Assembly (NCBI RefSeq): GCF_000819565.1
Contig: NZ_CP004393.1
Span: 2,728,001 to 2,792,000, forward strand
Source: Celeribacter indicus
Lineage (GTDB): Bacteria; Pseudomonadota; Alphaproteobacteria; Rhodobacterales; Rhodobacteraceae
Length of the DNA stretch: 64,000 bases
Reading direction: 5' to 3'
Shown here piece after piece: positions 8,766-18,227 of this stretch. The position numbers and the translations under genes were made by a program. Under the pieces are notes generated by a model. The model saw only the letters and a list, made by a program, of their open reading frames with translations. It ran no database searches and was not told where the DNA came from. Numbering within the stretch: position 1 is the stretch's first letter; the number at the start of each line of letters is the position of its first letter.

Positions 8766-11609
8766 ATGGCAAACGGAATCTGTGACATCTGCAAGCGCCG
8801 CCCGGCCTCGTTCCGGGCGCAGGTATCGGTCAATGGCGAACGCCAGGTAATGGAGCTTTGTGACGATGATTACCGCAAGCTCGCACGCCAGCAGCGGCGG
8901 TCGTCCTCGCCGCTGGAATCGCTCTTCGGCGGCGGATCGCTCTTCGACGAATTCTTCGGTGACAGCCCGCTTGGCGGGATGGACCGGCGTATCGGCGACG
9001 AAAGCGAAGGTCAGCGCATTCCCGTAAATCGTGGCAGTCGGCGCGGCCAGGGCGGGGCGAGCATCGCCGATCGTCTTAGCGAACAGGGCAACAAGCTCTT
9101 GCAGGAGGCCGCGCAGAAAGCAGGGGAACTCGGCCGCTCCGAGGTCGATACCGAACATCTGCTCTTCGCGCTGAGTCACAGCGATGTGGTCAGGACGCTG
9201 CTGGAGCAATTCAAGATCGACGTGGACGACCTGCGCCGCCAGATCGACAAAGAGGCCCCTCGCGGCGAAGACAAACAGGATGGCGAGATCGGCGTCAGCC
9301 CGCGTCTGAAGGATGCGCTGAACCGCGCCTTCGTCGCCTCGAACGAGCTGGGCCATTCCTATGTCGGCCCGGAACACCTGCTGATCGGACTCGCCGAAGA
9401 AGGCGATGGCCTGGCCGCCGACATCCTTCGCAAGCTCGGCCTGACGCCGCAGTCGCTGCGCCAGCAGGTCACGAAGGTTGTGGGCCAGGGGGCCGAGGAG
9501 GGTCGGGTCGAGACGCCCTCGAACACGCCCGACCTCGATGAATTTTCTCGCGACCTCACGAAACTGGCTCGCGACGGCAAGCTCGACCCCGTTATCGGCC
9601 GCGCCCGCGAGATCGAGACCACGATCGAGGTTCTGGCGCGGCGCAAGAAGAACAACCCCGTGCTGATCGGCGAGCCCGGCGTCGGCAAGACCGCGATCAT
9701 CGAGGGCCTGGCACAACGGATCGTGGCTGGCGAGGTGCCCGAAGCTCTGCGCGACAAGCGGTTGGTCGAGCTGAACATCAACTCGATGGTCGCCGGATCG
9801 AAATATCGCGGCGAATTCGAGGAACGCATCCAGAAAGTGCTGAAGGAGATCGAGGCCAACAAGGACGATCTCGTGCTCTTTATCGACGAATTGCACACGA
9901 TCATGGGCGCGGGCCAGGGCGGCGGCGAAGGCGGGCTCGATGTGGCCAATACCTTCAAGCCGGCGCTGGCACGGGGCGAGTTGAACCTGATTGGTGCCAC
10001 CACACTCAATGAATACCAGAAGCACATCGAGAAGGACGCGGCACTGGAGCGGCGTTTCCAGCCGGTCTATGTCGATGAACCCACGGTGGCGCAGACCATC
10101 ATGATCCTGCGCGGCCTGCGCGACACGCTGGAGTCTCACCACAAGGTGACGATCACCGACGAGGCCATCGTCGCCGCGGCCGAATTGTCCGATCGCTATG
10201 TCACCGGCCGCTTCATGCCCGACAAGGCCATCGACCTGATCGACCAGGCCGCTGCGCGCGTGAAAATCAGCGCCACCGCACGGCCGGTGGACGTGCAGGA
10301 GCTGGAAGCGGAGACGAAGCAAATCCAGCGCGAACAGGATTACGCCGCCGCCCGCAAGCAATTCGACCGTGCAGGCGAACTGAAGAAGGAACTGGAGGAA
10401 AAGCAGACCGAACTGGATGCCCTGCTGGAAACCTGGAAACGCGACCGTGCCTCGGCCAGCGCCGAGGTGCGCACCGACCACATCGCGCAGATCGTCTCCA
10501 AGCTGACCGGCATCCCCGTCACCGACCTGACGACCGAGGAGCGCGAGAAGCTGCTGAAGCTGGAGGACCAGTTGCACGAGCGCGTCATCGGCCAGGATCA
10601 GGCGATCGGTGCGGTGGCCGACGCGGTGCGGCTGGCGCGCGCGGGGTTGCGCGAAGGGTCCGCCCCCACGGCGACATTCATGTTCCTCGGGCCCACCGGC
10701 GTCGGCAAGACCGAACTCGCCAAGGCGCTGGCCGAGACCGTCTATGGCGACGAGGATGCGATGATCCGCATCGACATGTCGGAATACGGCGAGCGCCACG
10801 CCGTCGCGCGGCTGGTGGGCGCCCCGCCGGGTTACGTGGGCTATGACGAGGGCGGCCAGCTGACCGAGCGCGTGCGCCGCCGCCCCTATTCGGTGGTTCT
10901 GCTGGACGAGATCGAAAAGGCCCACGCGGATGTCTACAACATCCTGTTGCAGGTCTTCGACGACGGGCGGCTGACCGACGGCAAGGGCCGGGTGGTGGAT
11001 TTCACCAACACCATCATCATCGCCACCTCGAACCTCGGCTCGGACATCATCCAGCGCAACCTCAAGAAGCGCGGCACGAAGGAGTTCGACGAGGGCAAGC
11101 AACGGGGTGAGTTGATGGAGGTGCTACGGCAGCATTTCCGCCCCGAGTTCATCAACCGGATCGACGAGATCATCGTCTTCCATTCGCTCAACCGCCCGGA
11201 AATCCGCCGGATCGTGGAGTTGCAGCTCGACCGCGTGGCGCGCACCGCGCTTGGTCAGGGCGTCGAGATGGCGTTCGATGAAAGCGTGACCGATCATTTC
11301 GCCGCCGTGGGCTTCCAGCCCGAATTCGGTGCCCGCGAATTGCGCCGCCTGATCCGGTCGGAACTGGAAACCGAACTGGCCCGCGCAATGCTCTCCGGCT
11401 CGGTCGAGGATGGCGACAAGGTCCGCGCCGCCTGGTCGGCGGAGGAGCAGAAGATCACCTTCGAGAAACAGGAGGTCGCGGAGGAGGACAGCGCCGAACC
11501 GGAAGACAAACCGGCTGACACGTCCGGCACCGCCGATGGCGATGAAGACAGTGAAGCCACGGACGCAAAAGGGGAGTCCGATGCGTCCGAGGAGGCTTCC
11601 GCGAAGTAA
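8766..11609 (+). CDS. clpK: ClpK/ClpG-type stand-alone protein disaggregase
   Basis: 947 residues after CAGGAGGAAGACAGG. N-terminus: a cysteine cluster (C6, C9, C32) forming the extra zinc-binding-like domain that marks ClpK/ClpG, then Clp_N repeats (about 100-240). NBD1 has Walker A GEPGVGKT (about 302-309) and Walker B VLFIDE. A middle region follows (about 480-560), then NBD2 with GPTGVGKT (about 642-649). The C-terminus has an acidic tail (about 905-947). No IGL/IGF ClpP-docking tripeptide is visible between SNLGS and LRQHFRPEF, so it should act as a disaggregase without ClpP, as known for ClpG. This family confers thermal tolerance and is the hallmark gene of transmissible heat-resistance loci. 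Confidence 0.95.
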   Translation: MANGICDICKRRPASFRAQVSVNGERQVMELCDDDYRKLARQQRRSSSPLESLFGGGSLFDEFFGDSPLGGMDRRIGDESEGQRIPVNRGSRRGQGGASIADRLSEQGNKLLQEAAQKAGELGRSEVDTEHLLFALSHSDVVRTLLEQFKIDVDDLRRQIDKEAPRGEDKQDGEIGVSPRLKDALNRAFVASNELGHSYVGPEHLLIGLAEEGDGLAADILRKLGLTPQSLRQQVTKVVGQGAEEGRVETPSNTPDLDEFSRDLTKLARDGKLDPVIGRAREIETTIEVLARRKKNNPVLIGEPGVGKTAIIEGLAQRIVAGEVPEALRDKRLVELNINSMVAGSKYRGEFEERIQKVLKEIEANKDDLVLFIDELHTIMGAGQGGGEGGLDVANTFKPALARGELNLIGATTLNEYQKHIEKDAALERRFQPVYVDEPTVAQTIMILRGLRDTLESHHKVTITDEAIVAAAELSDRYVTGRFMPDKAIDLIDQAAARVKISATARPVDVQELEAETKQIQREQDYAAARKQFDRAGELKKELEEKQTELDALLETWKRDRASASAEVRTDHIAQIVSKLTGIPVTDLTTEEREKLLKLEDQLHERVIGQDQAIGAVADAVRLARAGLREGSAPTATFMFLGPTGVGKTELAKALAETVYGDEDAMIRIDMSEYGERHAVARLVGAPPGYVGYDEGGQLTERVRRRPYSVVLLDEIEKAHADVYNILLQVFDDGRLTDGKGRVVDFTNTIIIATSNLGSDIIQRNLKKRGTKEFDEGKQRGELMEVLRQHFRPEFINRIDEIIVFHSLNRPEIRRIVELQLDRVARTALGQGVEMAFDESVTDHFAAVGFQPEFGARELRRLIRSELETELARAMLSGSVEDGDKVRAAWSAEEQKITFEKQEVAEEDSAEPEDKPADTSGTADGDEDSEATDAKGESDASEEASAK

Positions 11610-11625
11610 CTGGAGGGTTTTGAAG

Positions 11626-12246
11626 ATGACACATGAAACCAACCCGATCCCCGGCTTCTGTTCCCTGTCGAAGAACTGGTGGGCCTTCGTGCTGCGCGGT
11701 GTGCTGGCGCTTGTCATCTCCGTGCTGGCCTGGTTCATGCCGGCCGAGGCGGTGCTGACGCTCACGCTGGTCTTCGGTGCCTTCGCCTTTGCCGATGGCG
11801 TCTTCGGCCTGATCGCGGCCGTGCGCCAGATGCGCGAGGGCGAACGCTGGGGCTGGCTCGCCTTCAGCGGCATCCTCGGCATCCTGACCGGCATCGTCGT
11901 GATCGTCTCGCCCTTCGTGGCGACTCTGGTTCTGGCCGTATTCCTCTGGGCCAGCATCGCCTTCTGGTCGGTCTTTTCGGGTCTGCTCGAGATCGTCACT
12001 GCGATCCGTCTGCGCAAGGAGATCGAGGGCGAGGTCTGGCTCGGGCTGAGCGGCATCGTGTCGGTCCTGCTGGGCGTCCTGATCGTCTGGTTCCTGGCAA
12101 CAAGCCCCGTTGAAACCCTGCTGGCCCTCGGCTGGCTGCTGGCGATCTATGCCGCGATCTTCGGCGTGACGATCATTCTGCTGGGCTTGAAGCTGCGAAA
12201 ATCCGGCGGCGGGGCCGACCATACCGCATCGGCGGAAACGGCCTGA
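11626..12246 (+). CDS. hdeD: HdeD family inner-membrane protein
   Basis: 206 residues starting MTHETNPIPGF, with a TGGAGGG ribosome site 9 bases upstream; it follows clpK by 16 bases. Six hydrophobic helices in pairs match the HdeD fold (DUF308), with the characteristic NWWAFVLRGVLALVISVLAW first helix. HdeD is linked to acid resistance in E. coli and occurs in heat-resistance loci between clpK and yfdX, the same place as here. Molecular function is unknown; a membrane stress role is inferred from context. Confidence 0.92.
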   Translation: MTHETNPIPGFCSLSKNWWAFVLRGVLALVISVLAWFMPAEAVLTLTLVFGAFAFADGVFGLIAAVRQMREGERWGWLAFSGILGILTGIVVIVSPFVATLVLAVFLWASIAFWSVFSGLLEIVTAIRLRKEIEGEVWLGLSGIVSVLLGVLIVWFLATSPVETLLALGWLLAIYAAIFGVTIILLGLKLRKSGGGADHTASAETA

Positions 12247-12283
12247 GACATCTGAAAGCAACCTGTTCTGAAAGGAGGTCACG

Positions 12284-12790
12284 ATGTTCAGCATGAGAGG
12301 TCATAACCGGCCGATGTCCCGGCCGACGATCCCCGGAACCGACCTGTCGTCGCCGGACGTGCCCACGGCGATCATCTATCGCCCGTCGCGCAGCGCGACC
12401 CAGTCGGGGCCGCGCCCGCGGCACTGGATACTGGAGTTCGAGCCCGCCGCATCCCCGGAGATCGAGCCGCTGATGGGCTGGACCGCCACGCGCGATCCCT
12501 ACCGGCCGATCCGGCTCAGCTTTCCGGATCGTGAAAGCGCCATCGACTACGCCGAACGGCAGAACTGGGATTACATTGTGCGGGACGAAAGCCAGCGCCG
12601 CCGCGGCCCCCGGCGGGAACCGATCTTCCGGCCCCTTGAAAGGTTGGACGGGCCGCAACCGCGCGTCCGGACCGAAGACCGCAAACCGCCCGCCGAGGAC
12701 GAGACCGATCCAGTGACCCTGGCCGCGCTGGAATCCTTCCCGGCCTCCGACCCGCCGGCCTGGACGGGAACGACCCTGGGGGGCCGCTGA
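12284..12790 (+). CDS. NDUFS4-like (complex I subunit family) small protein
   Basis: 168 residues, AAAGGAGG ribosome site. The segment IIYRPSRSATQSGPRPRHW to YAERQNWDYIV matches the ETC complex I 18-kDa (NDUFS4/NDUFA4-type) domain found in alphaproteobacteria. The N-terminal 25 residues and the C-terminal half (residues about 110-168, Arg/Pro/Asp-rich) are extra. The end ESFPASDPPAWTG is a short motif recurring in alphaproteobacterial stress-associated proteins. This gene is not part of the enterobacterial heat-resistance locus. Its role is unknown; it may be a moonlighting or decoy form rather than a respiratory subunit. Confidence 0.75.
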   Translation: MFSMRGHNRPMSRPTIPGTDLSSPDVPTAIIYRPSRSATQSGPRPRHWILEFEPAASPEIEPLMGWTATRDPYRPIRLSFPDRESAIDYAERQNWDYIVRDESQRRRGPRREPIFRPLERLDGPQPRVRTEDRKPPAEDETDPVTLAALESFPASDPPAWTGTTLGGR

Positions 12791-12876
12791 CGTATTGGAC
12801 GTGCGAAAACCGGCCCGCCGCATGTTCACATCACGATGAAGGACCGGACGACAGGAAACCGCAAAGGAGAAAGGAG

Positions 12877-13872
12877 ATGCCCATGTTCATTCGCAAGACA
12901 CTCGCCTCGTCCGTCAGTGCCCTGGCGCTGACATCCATGCTGGCCCTTTCGCCAGCCTTTGCCCAGGAGACATCGCAGCCCCCGACCGCCCAGACCAATG
13001 AGGCGGTAAGCGAAGCGGTGCAGGATGAAGCGTCCGCACAGGTCGACGAGAAACGGAAGAAACTTCTCAATGACGCAACTAGGGCACTTGCGGAAACGGA
13101 GACCGCTCTCAAGGCTCTCGATGAAGGAGACAGCGAGGCTGCGCTCGAAGCGCTGGCAGTCGCAACCGGCAAGCTTCAAAGCGTCGTCGCCCGCGATCCC
13201 GACCTCGCTCTTGCGCCTGTCGATGTCCAGCTGCTCCAACGTGATTTGTTGGGTGACGTGGAAACGATCGACGCGGCCCGCGAGGCAATCGAAAATCTGG
13301 TGGACGAAGGCAACCTCCAGGAGGCCCGCCCCCTGATGCGCGATTTTGCCAGCGAAATCGTGGTGGAGACCACCAATCTGCCGCTTGCCACCTACCCCGA
13401 CGCGCTTCTGCGCGCGACCTCCCAGATTGATGCAGGCGATGTGGAGACCGCGAAACAGACGCTTGCGACCGCGCTTGGAACCGTGGTCGTGACCGAGGAA
13501 GTGATCGCGCTTCCGGTTCTGAGGGCGCAACTCCTGATCGACGCTGCGGAAAATGCGCTTGGCGACGGTGAAAGCATGACTGCGGATACCGAAGCCGGGG
13601 AATCCGCGGCGGCCGAGACCGAGGATGCCGACGCCGCCGTCGATGCGGAACCGCTTTCGCCCGGCGAATATGTCGAGGCTGCGCGTAACCAACTCAGGAT
13701 TGCCGAAGCGCTCGGCTACGGCAACGAGGACGATTTCGAGGAACTGCACGAAAACCTCGATGAACTCGACGAGAAGATCGACGCCGCGCACGATACCGGC
13801 GGCATCTTCGACAAGATCGGCGACAGCTTCATCCGTCTCAAGCAGAGGCTGTTCGGAACGGATTCGGAATGA
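12877..13872 (+). CDS. yfdX: YfdX family periplasmic stress protein
   Basis: 331 residues. The signal peptide covers residues 1-29 (cleavage near AFAQE). ATG 12883 has better spacing from the GGAG than 12877. The YfdX helical domain spans about 55-215, rich in alternating Ala/Leu/Glu helices (DEKRKKLLNDATRALAETE). An acidic Ala/Glu linker (about 230-260) separates a second helical part. Most YfdX proteins are about 210 residues, so this one carries a C-terminal extension. YfdX proteins are periplasmic, holdase-like and occur in pairs in classical heat-resistance loci; only one is present here. Confidence 0.85.
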   Translation: MPMFIRKTLASSVSALALTSMLALSPAFAQETSQPPTAQTNEAVSEAVQDEASAQVDEKRKKLLNDATRALAETETALKALDEGDSEAALEALAVATGKLQSVVARDPDLALAPVDVQLLQRDLLGDVETIDAAREAIENLVDEGNLQEARPLMRDFASEIVVETTNLPLATYPDALLRATSQIDAGDVETAKQTLATALGTVVVTEEVIALPVLRAQLLIDAAENALGDGESMTADTEAGESAAAETEDADAAVDAEPLSPGEYVEAARNQLRIAEALGYGNEDDFEELHENLDELDEKIDAAHDTGGIFDKIGDSFIRLKQRLFGTDSE

Positions 13873-13961
13873 TGCGCTGCCCTTCCACAATCAACTGCCT
13901 TGCAACACCGGTGGCCGGATACCTCCGGCCACCTTTTCCACCGGCTTGAAGGAGATCGAAG

Positions 13962-15365
13962 ATGCCCGCACTTGTTTCTCGTCTTGGCCACATTCTGGTG
14001 GCTCTTTGCATCGTTTCGCTGACATTCGCGGCGCCGGTCGCGTCGCAGACGGCCGACCGTCCGCTATTTCGAAGCGACAGCGGACTGCCCACTCTGGCAC
14101 CCCTTCTGGCCGAGGTCACTCCGGCCGTGGTCAATATATCCGTCGAAAGCCGCCAGACAGCGGAGATGAACCCGCTCTTCAACGACCCGTTCTTCCGGCG
14201 GTTCTTCGATATGCCGCCCGTGCCGCAGCAGCCCACGCCGCGCCAGCAGATGAGCGCCGGGTCGGGTGTGATCATCGATTCCGAAGAAGGCTATGTCCTT
14301 ACCAATCACCACGTGATCGAAAACGGCGACCGGATCGTGGTCACGCTCAAGGATAGACGACAGTTCGATGCTGAACTCATCGGCAGTGACCCCGGAACCG
14401 ACATCGCATTATTGCAGATCGAAGCCGAGGATATCTCCGCGCTGGAGCTTGGGGACAGCGACAGCCTGCTTGTCGGGGACTATGTGCTCGCTATCGGAAA
14501 CCCTTTCGGCCTCGGACAGACGGTGACTTCCGGTATCGTCAGTGCATTGGGGCGCAGCGGCCTCAATGTCGACGGCTACGAGGATTTCATCCAGACCGAC
14601 GCGTCGATCAACCCCGGAAACTCGGGCGGCGCGCTGATCACCCTCGACGGGCGATTGGTCGGCATCAACACCGCGATCATCGCGCCGTCCGGCGGCAATG
14701 TCGGAATAGGATTCGCTGTGCCCGCCAACATGGCCAGCGCGGTCATGGATCAGCTGATCGAGTATGGCGAAGTGCGCAGAGGCCAGCTTGGTGTGATGAT
14801 TCAGGATTTCACGCCCGATCTTGCCGACGCATTGGGCATCGAAGCGGGCGTCGGCGCAGTGGTCACACAGGTCGAGCCCGACAGCGCGGCCGAGGAAGCC
14901 GGCTTGCAACCCGGCGACCTGATCGTCGCCGTCGATGGCCGCCCCGTAGCGGGCTCCGCCGATCTTCGCAGTCAGATCGGGCTGAAACGGATCGACAGCG
15001 ATGTCGAGTTGCAGGTCATTCGCGACGGCGAGGAACTGACTTTAAGTGCGACCCTGCGTGAAGGCGGGCTGGTCGCCGCCGCAACCGGCGAGCGCGCGTT
15101 CGACCGGCTTTCGGGAGCGGAGCTTCGCGACCTTCAACCGGGCGACCCGTTCTATGGCAACCTTTCCGGCGTCGTGGTTGCGCGGCTCGATCCGGGAAGC
15201 CGGGCGGCGCGTTCGGGATTGGAAGCGGGTGACATCATCCTCGCTGTCAACCGCGTGTCGGTCGCTTCGGTTGCGGATTTGCGCCAGCAACTGGCGCAGG
15301 TCGATGGGGCGCTCGCCCTCACCATTCAGCGAGGCGCGGCCCGCATCTTTCTGGTCATGCGCTGA
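13962..15365 (+). CDS. degP: DegP/HtrA-type periplasmic serine protease
   Basis: 467 residues with an AAGGAG site. The signal peptide ends near residue 29 (VASQTADRP). The trypsin-like domain has catalytic H116 (TNHHVIENGD), D147 (GTDIALLQI) and S221 (NSGGALI). Two PDZ domains follow at about 265-350 and 380-460; the second lacks a long regulatory tail. HtrA proteases degrade or hold misfolded envelope proteins. A DegP homologue closes the classical heat-resistance locus; here it is followed by grpE and htpX. 89 bases separate it from yfdX, so an internal promoter is possible. Confidence 0.94.
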   Translation: MPALVSRLGHILVALCIVSLTFAAPVASQTADRPLFRSDSGLPTLAPLLAEVTPAVVNISVESRQTAEMNPLFNDPFFRRFFDMPPVPQQPTPRQQMSAGSGVIIDSEEGYVLTNHHVIENGDRIVVTLKDRRQFDAELIGSDPGTDIALLQIEAEDISALELGDSDSLLVGDYVLAIGNPFGLGQTVTSGIVSALGRSGLNVDGYEDFIQTDASINPGNSGGALITLDGRLVGINTAIIAPSGGNVGIGFAVPANMASAVMDQLIEYGEVRRGQLGVMIQDFTPDLADALGIEAGVGAVVTQVEPDSAAEEAGLQPGDLIVAVDGRPVAGSADLRSQIGLKRIDSDVELQVIRDGEELTLSATLREGGLVAAATGERAFDRLSGAELRDLQPGDPFYGNLSGVVVARLDPGSRAARSGLEAGDIILAVNRVSVASVADLRQQLAQVDGALALTIQRGAARIFLVMR

Positions 15366-15395
15366 ACCTTGGTGGATATCGAAGAGGAGGGTTCC

Positions 15396-15968
15396 ATGTC
15401 CGAGACTGAAAAGAAACCCGAAGCCGTAGCGATCACCGATGACATTGGCCAAGACGCTAAGGGCCTTGGAACGATGCCGAAGGCGGAGGACAAAAGCCCG
15501 GAGGTCGACATCGCGCGTCTGACCGACAAGTGGAAGCGCGCGCTCGCTGATGCCGAAAACACCCGCAAGAGGGCAGACGCGTCGTACGCGGAGGGGCGTG
15601 AACACGGTATCGCCTTGGCCGTCGAGGCTCTCGCGCCTGCCCTTGACGCCCTGGCGCTCGGGATCGAGGCCGCGCGAGCAAATCCGGATGCCGAAGATCC
15701 CAGGATCGTTTCGCATCTTGAGGGTCTGTGCAATGCCCGGACGGCCTTCGAGACCGGACTGAAAGCACTCGGCGTGAGAACCATCGCGCCCGAGAACGCG
15801 CCTTTCGACGCAGCCCTGCACGAAGCGATGCAGATGCAGGAAACAGACAAAGTCAAACCCGGACAGGTCATGGTCTTGCATCGCCCCGGCTATGCCATCG
15901 GCCAGCGCCTGATCCGGCCTGCCCGCGTCACTGTGAGCGCCGCACCAGCCAAAGCGGCGGAGGCATAA
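15396..15968 (+). CDS. grpE: GrpE-type nucleotide exchange factor (divergent)
   Basis: 190 residues from ATG 15396, which has GAGGAGG upstream; the longer TTG-started frame is unsupported. It contains the GrpE coiled-coil entry DKWKRALADAENTRKRAD and the beta-domain signature (AMQMQETDKVKPGQVMVLHR). GrpE releases ADP from DnaK. The N-terminal tail is acidic and low-complexity. A second, element-borne GrpE without dnaK or dnaJ next to it implies that it works on the host DnaK, raising its cycle rate under stress; that is inference. It ends 3 bases before htpX. Confidence 0.88.
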   Translation: MSETEKKPEAVAITDDIGQDAKGLGTMPKAEDKSPEVDIARLTDKWKRALADAENTRKRADASYAEGREHGIALAVEALAPALDALALGIEAARANPDAEDPRIVSHLEGLCNARTAFETGLKALGVRTIAPENAPFDAALHEAMQMQETDKVKPGQVMVLHRPGYAIGQRLIRPARVTVSAAPAKAAEA

Positions 15969-15971
15969 GTA

Positions 15972-16847
15972 ATGCTGCGACTTGCGCTCTATCTCGGTGC
16001 GAACTTCGCGATCCTCGCGGTGCTGTCGGTGGCGTTCCGCCTGTTCGGCATCGACAGCCTGTTGCAGGCAAACGGCGTCGATCTGAACCTGACGGCGCTG
16101 CTGATCTTCGCCGGGGTGCTGGGCTTTGCCGGATCGCTGATCTCGCTCATTCTGTCCAAGAGCATGGCAAAGGCCGCGATGCGCGTGCAGGTCATCACCA
16201 CTCCACGCAGTGCGGTCGAGCGCTGGCTGATCGAAACCGTCCACGCCCAGGCGGATCGCGCCGGGATCGGGCGGCCCGAAGTCGGCATCTTCGATCACCC
16301 CTCGCCCAACGCCTTTGCCACCGGCTGGAATAGCAATGACGCACTGATCGCCGTCAGCACCGGCCTGTTGCATCATATGGACCGGGGCGAGGTCGAGGCG
16401 GTGCTAGCCCATGAGGTCAGTCATGCCGCCAATGGCGACATGGTGACGCTCGCGCTGATCCAGGGCGTGGTGAACACCTTCGTCATCTTCCTGTCACGCA
16501 TTGCCGGACTGCTGTTCGATCGGCTGATCCTGCGGATCGAGCGTGGCTATGGGCCGGGCTTCTGGATCGTGTCGCTGATCATGGAAATGGTCTTGGGCGT
16601 GCTGGCCATGGCCATCGTCATGTGGTTTTCGCGCTGGCGCGAGTACCGGGCCGATGCAGGCGGCGCGGCACTGGCAGGACGGCGCAACATGATCGCGGCG
16701 CTCGAACGGTTGCGGCAGGCGCAGAACGCACCGCCACTGCCCGAGGAAATGCGCGCCTTTGCCATCAGCGCTGGCCGCGTTCAGGCGCTCTTTGCCAGCC
16801 ATCCCCCGCTGGAGAAACGCATCGCCGCGCTGAGGCAGGGTGTATGA
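15972..16847 (+). CDS. htpX: HtpX-like M48 membrane metalloprotease
   Basis: 291 residues. Two N-terminal transmembrane helices lie at about 5-25 and 42-62. The zinc motif HEVSH is at 147-151 and the third ligand probably in REYRADAGGA near 221. Two more hydrophobic segments (about 160-182 and 195-218) lie between them, the HtpX topology. HtpX acts with FtsH in membrane protein quality control, in line with the FtsH encoded in the same island. It overlaps the next gene by ATGA. The length agrees with the family. Confidence 0.92.
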   Translation: MLRLALYLGANFAILAVLSVAFRLFGIDSLLQANGVDLNLTALLIFAGVLGFAGSLISLILSKSMAKAAMRVQVITTPRSAVERWLIETVHAQADRAGIGRPEVGIFDHPSPNAFATGWNSNDALIAVSTGLLHHMDRGEVEAVLAHEVSHAANGDMVTLALIQGVVNTFVIFLSRIAGLLFDRLILRIERGYGPGFWIVSLIMEMVLGVLAMAIVMWFSRWREYRADAGGAALAGRRNMIAALERLRQAQNAPPLPEEMRAFAISAGRVQALFASHPPLEKRIAALRQGV

Positions 16848-17509
16848 TCGCGATCTTCTCGCTCCTGCTTGTCATCGCCTTGTCACTGCTGATCGTTCGT
16901 ATCGGCACCATCGCGTTGACGATGACCGGCCTGACCGAAGAGGTTGCGAAGTTTCAGGCGCTCTCTGCCTTTTCCGGCGCGGGCTTCACCACCGACGAGG
17001 CCGAACACGTGGTCTCCGGGCCGGCACGCCGCCGCATCATCGGCCTGTTGATCCGGGCCGGCTCGGTGGGGATCGTGACCGCGATCTCGACGCTGATGCT
17101 GTCGATGATCGGGGCGGAGCGGCAGGCGACCGCGGATCGGTTGATCATACTCTTGCTCGGTGTGGCCCTCATCTTCGCTCTCGCCCGCTCTGAGCGGCTC
17201 GAACGGTGGGCCACCCCGTTGATCCGCCACGCCCTTCAGAAATCGACGGACCTCGATCTGCGGGACTATGCCCATGTGCTTCACCTGCGGGAGAATTTCG
17301 CGGTCGGGCGCGTCGAGGGGGCAGAAGGATCGGACTGGTCCGGGAAAACACTGAAAAGCCTGAACCTGCCCTCGCTCGGGATCAATGTTTTGGGGATCGA
17401 GCGTATGGATGGAAGCTATGTCGGCGTGCCCGACGGGGAAACGGCACTCAAGGCTGGGGACCGGGTGGTGCTATTCGGAGATCGGGACGAAATGGATCGT
17501 CTGGGGTAA
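16844..17509 (+). CDS. Membrane protein with TrkA-C (RCK_C) domain
   Basis: 221 residues starting inside the htpX stop (ATGA overlap). Residues 1-25, 60-85 and 95-115 are hydrophobic. Residues about 150-221 form a TrkA-C/RCK_C domain (LKSLNLPSLGINVLGIERMD to AGDRVVLFGDRDEM). Classical heat-resistance loci carry a KefB-type antiporter with related regulatory domains; here a short membrane anchor with the ligand-binding module is found instead. It is the last gene of the island operon. A potassium- or ligand-sensing role is a guess from the domain only. Confidence 0.8.
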   Translation: MIAIFSLLLVIALSLLIVRIGTIALTMTGLTEEVAKFQALSAFSGAGFTTDEAEHVVSGPARRRIIGLLIRAGSVGIVTAISTLMLSMIGAERQATADRLIILLLGVALIFALARSERLERWATPLIRHALQKSTDLDLRDYAHVLHLRENFAVGRVEGAEGSDWSGKTLKSLNLPSLGINVLGIERMDGSYVGVPDGETALKAGDRVVLFGDRDEMDRLG

Positions 17510-17793
17510 GAGCGGGTCGTTCATAGAGAGCCGTTGATCGAACCAGGCTAGAACGCCCCTCTGTAACTACTCGCTTCCGATAGCTGCCATTGGCGCAACG
17601 GTAGCGAAGTGCACTTTGTCCGCATAGCGCACGTTAGCCTCATCGGGACCTTCGCAGCCGCCGCGAATGGCCGTTGTCGCGAACGCAGCAGCAATTCGAG
17701 GTGATCACGGAGGTCCGCTCAGGGGCGAGCAACCCGGACATGCTGATCACGGCTACAGTTCCCACGTCTGCGGCGGCGGCAGGTGACATCTTT
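17510..17793. other. Right junction of the proteostasis island; no gene seen
   Basis: 284 bases between the TrkA-C gene and the ribbon-helix-helix gene, tail to tail. No gene or strong terminator was seen. Short CG-rich words such as GCGAATGGCCGTTGTCGCG suggest decayed intergenic repeat. It is a plausible insertion boundary because conjugation genes resume immediately after it. Confidence 0.35.
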
Positions 17794-18225
17794 TCAGCTA
17801 CCTGCCCCGCCATCAACATCCTCGGACACCTCTTGCCGCAGCTTCGGCCCCTGGGCCAGGCGTCTACCGAGAGCCGAGATGAATGCCTCGTAACGCTCCC
17901 CTGCCTTGGCCCGAGCCGCCTTGGCTGCGGGTTCCGGCAGAGCCGGTGTTGTTGCCAGCCAGAAACGTATGAACACCGCCAGGCTTTCGATGGAGATCCC
18001 GACATCGCGTTCCAGCCGGGTGATCCGCCTGTCGATCTGATCCAGGCGTCGGGCCAGAACCGCCTCGCGGCGCTCTCCGTCATCCGGAGAGAGGAAGGAT
18101 GCGATCGCGGCCTCGGCCACCATCGACTGGGATCGATCACGCCGGGCGGCGAAGTCTGCCAGCATCTGCATTACCTCGGGATCGAGGTAGACCGAGATCT
18201 TCGTCTTCTTGCGGCTGGTGGTCAT
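17794..18225 (-). CDS. Ribbon-helix-helix DNA-binding protein (relaxosome or coupling accessory)
   Basis: 143 residues from ATG 18225, with GGAGC 9 bases upstream; a TTG two codons earlier overlaps the traG stop. Residues about 8-50 (KKTKISVYLDPEVMQMLADF) form an RHH/CopG domain. A helical segment ERREAVLARRLDQIDRRITR follows and could oligomerise, and a hydrophobic helix lies near 80-95. It sits directly downstream of traG. In related conjugative elements such a gene is often described as a TraD-like or CopG protein assisting the coupling protein or relaxosome. The exact DNA target is unknown; palindromes upstream of the relaxase are candidates. Confidence 0.8.
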   Translation of the reverse strand: MTTSRKKTKISVYLDPEVMQMLADFAARRDRSQSMVAEAAIASFLSPDDGERREAVLARRLDQIDRRITRLERDVGISIESLAVFIRFWLATTPALPEPAAKAARAKAGERYEAFISALGRRLAQGPKLRQEVSEDVDGGAGS

Positions 18226-18227
18226 GA

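Noticed and set aside
8598..11102. Very long open frame antisense to clpK (834 codons)
   Set aside because: Product is low-complexity, without domains; long antisense frames are common opposite GC-rich genes with strong codon bias. The clpK frame has all motifs.
3322..17793. Similarity of the two gene-poor stretches flanking the proteostasis island as possible target duplications
   Set aside because: Both contain GGCCGTT-like words but I could not align a common segment; a pairwise alignment would be needed.
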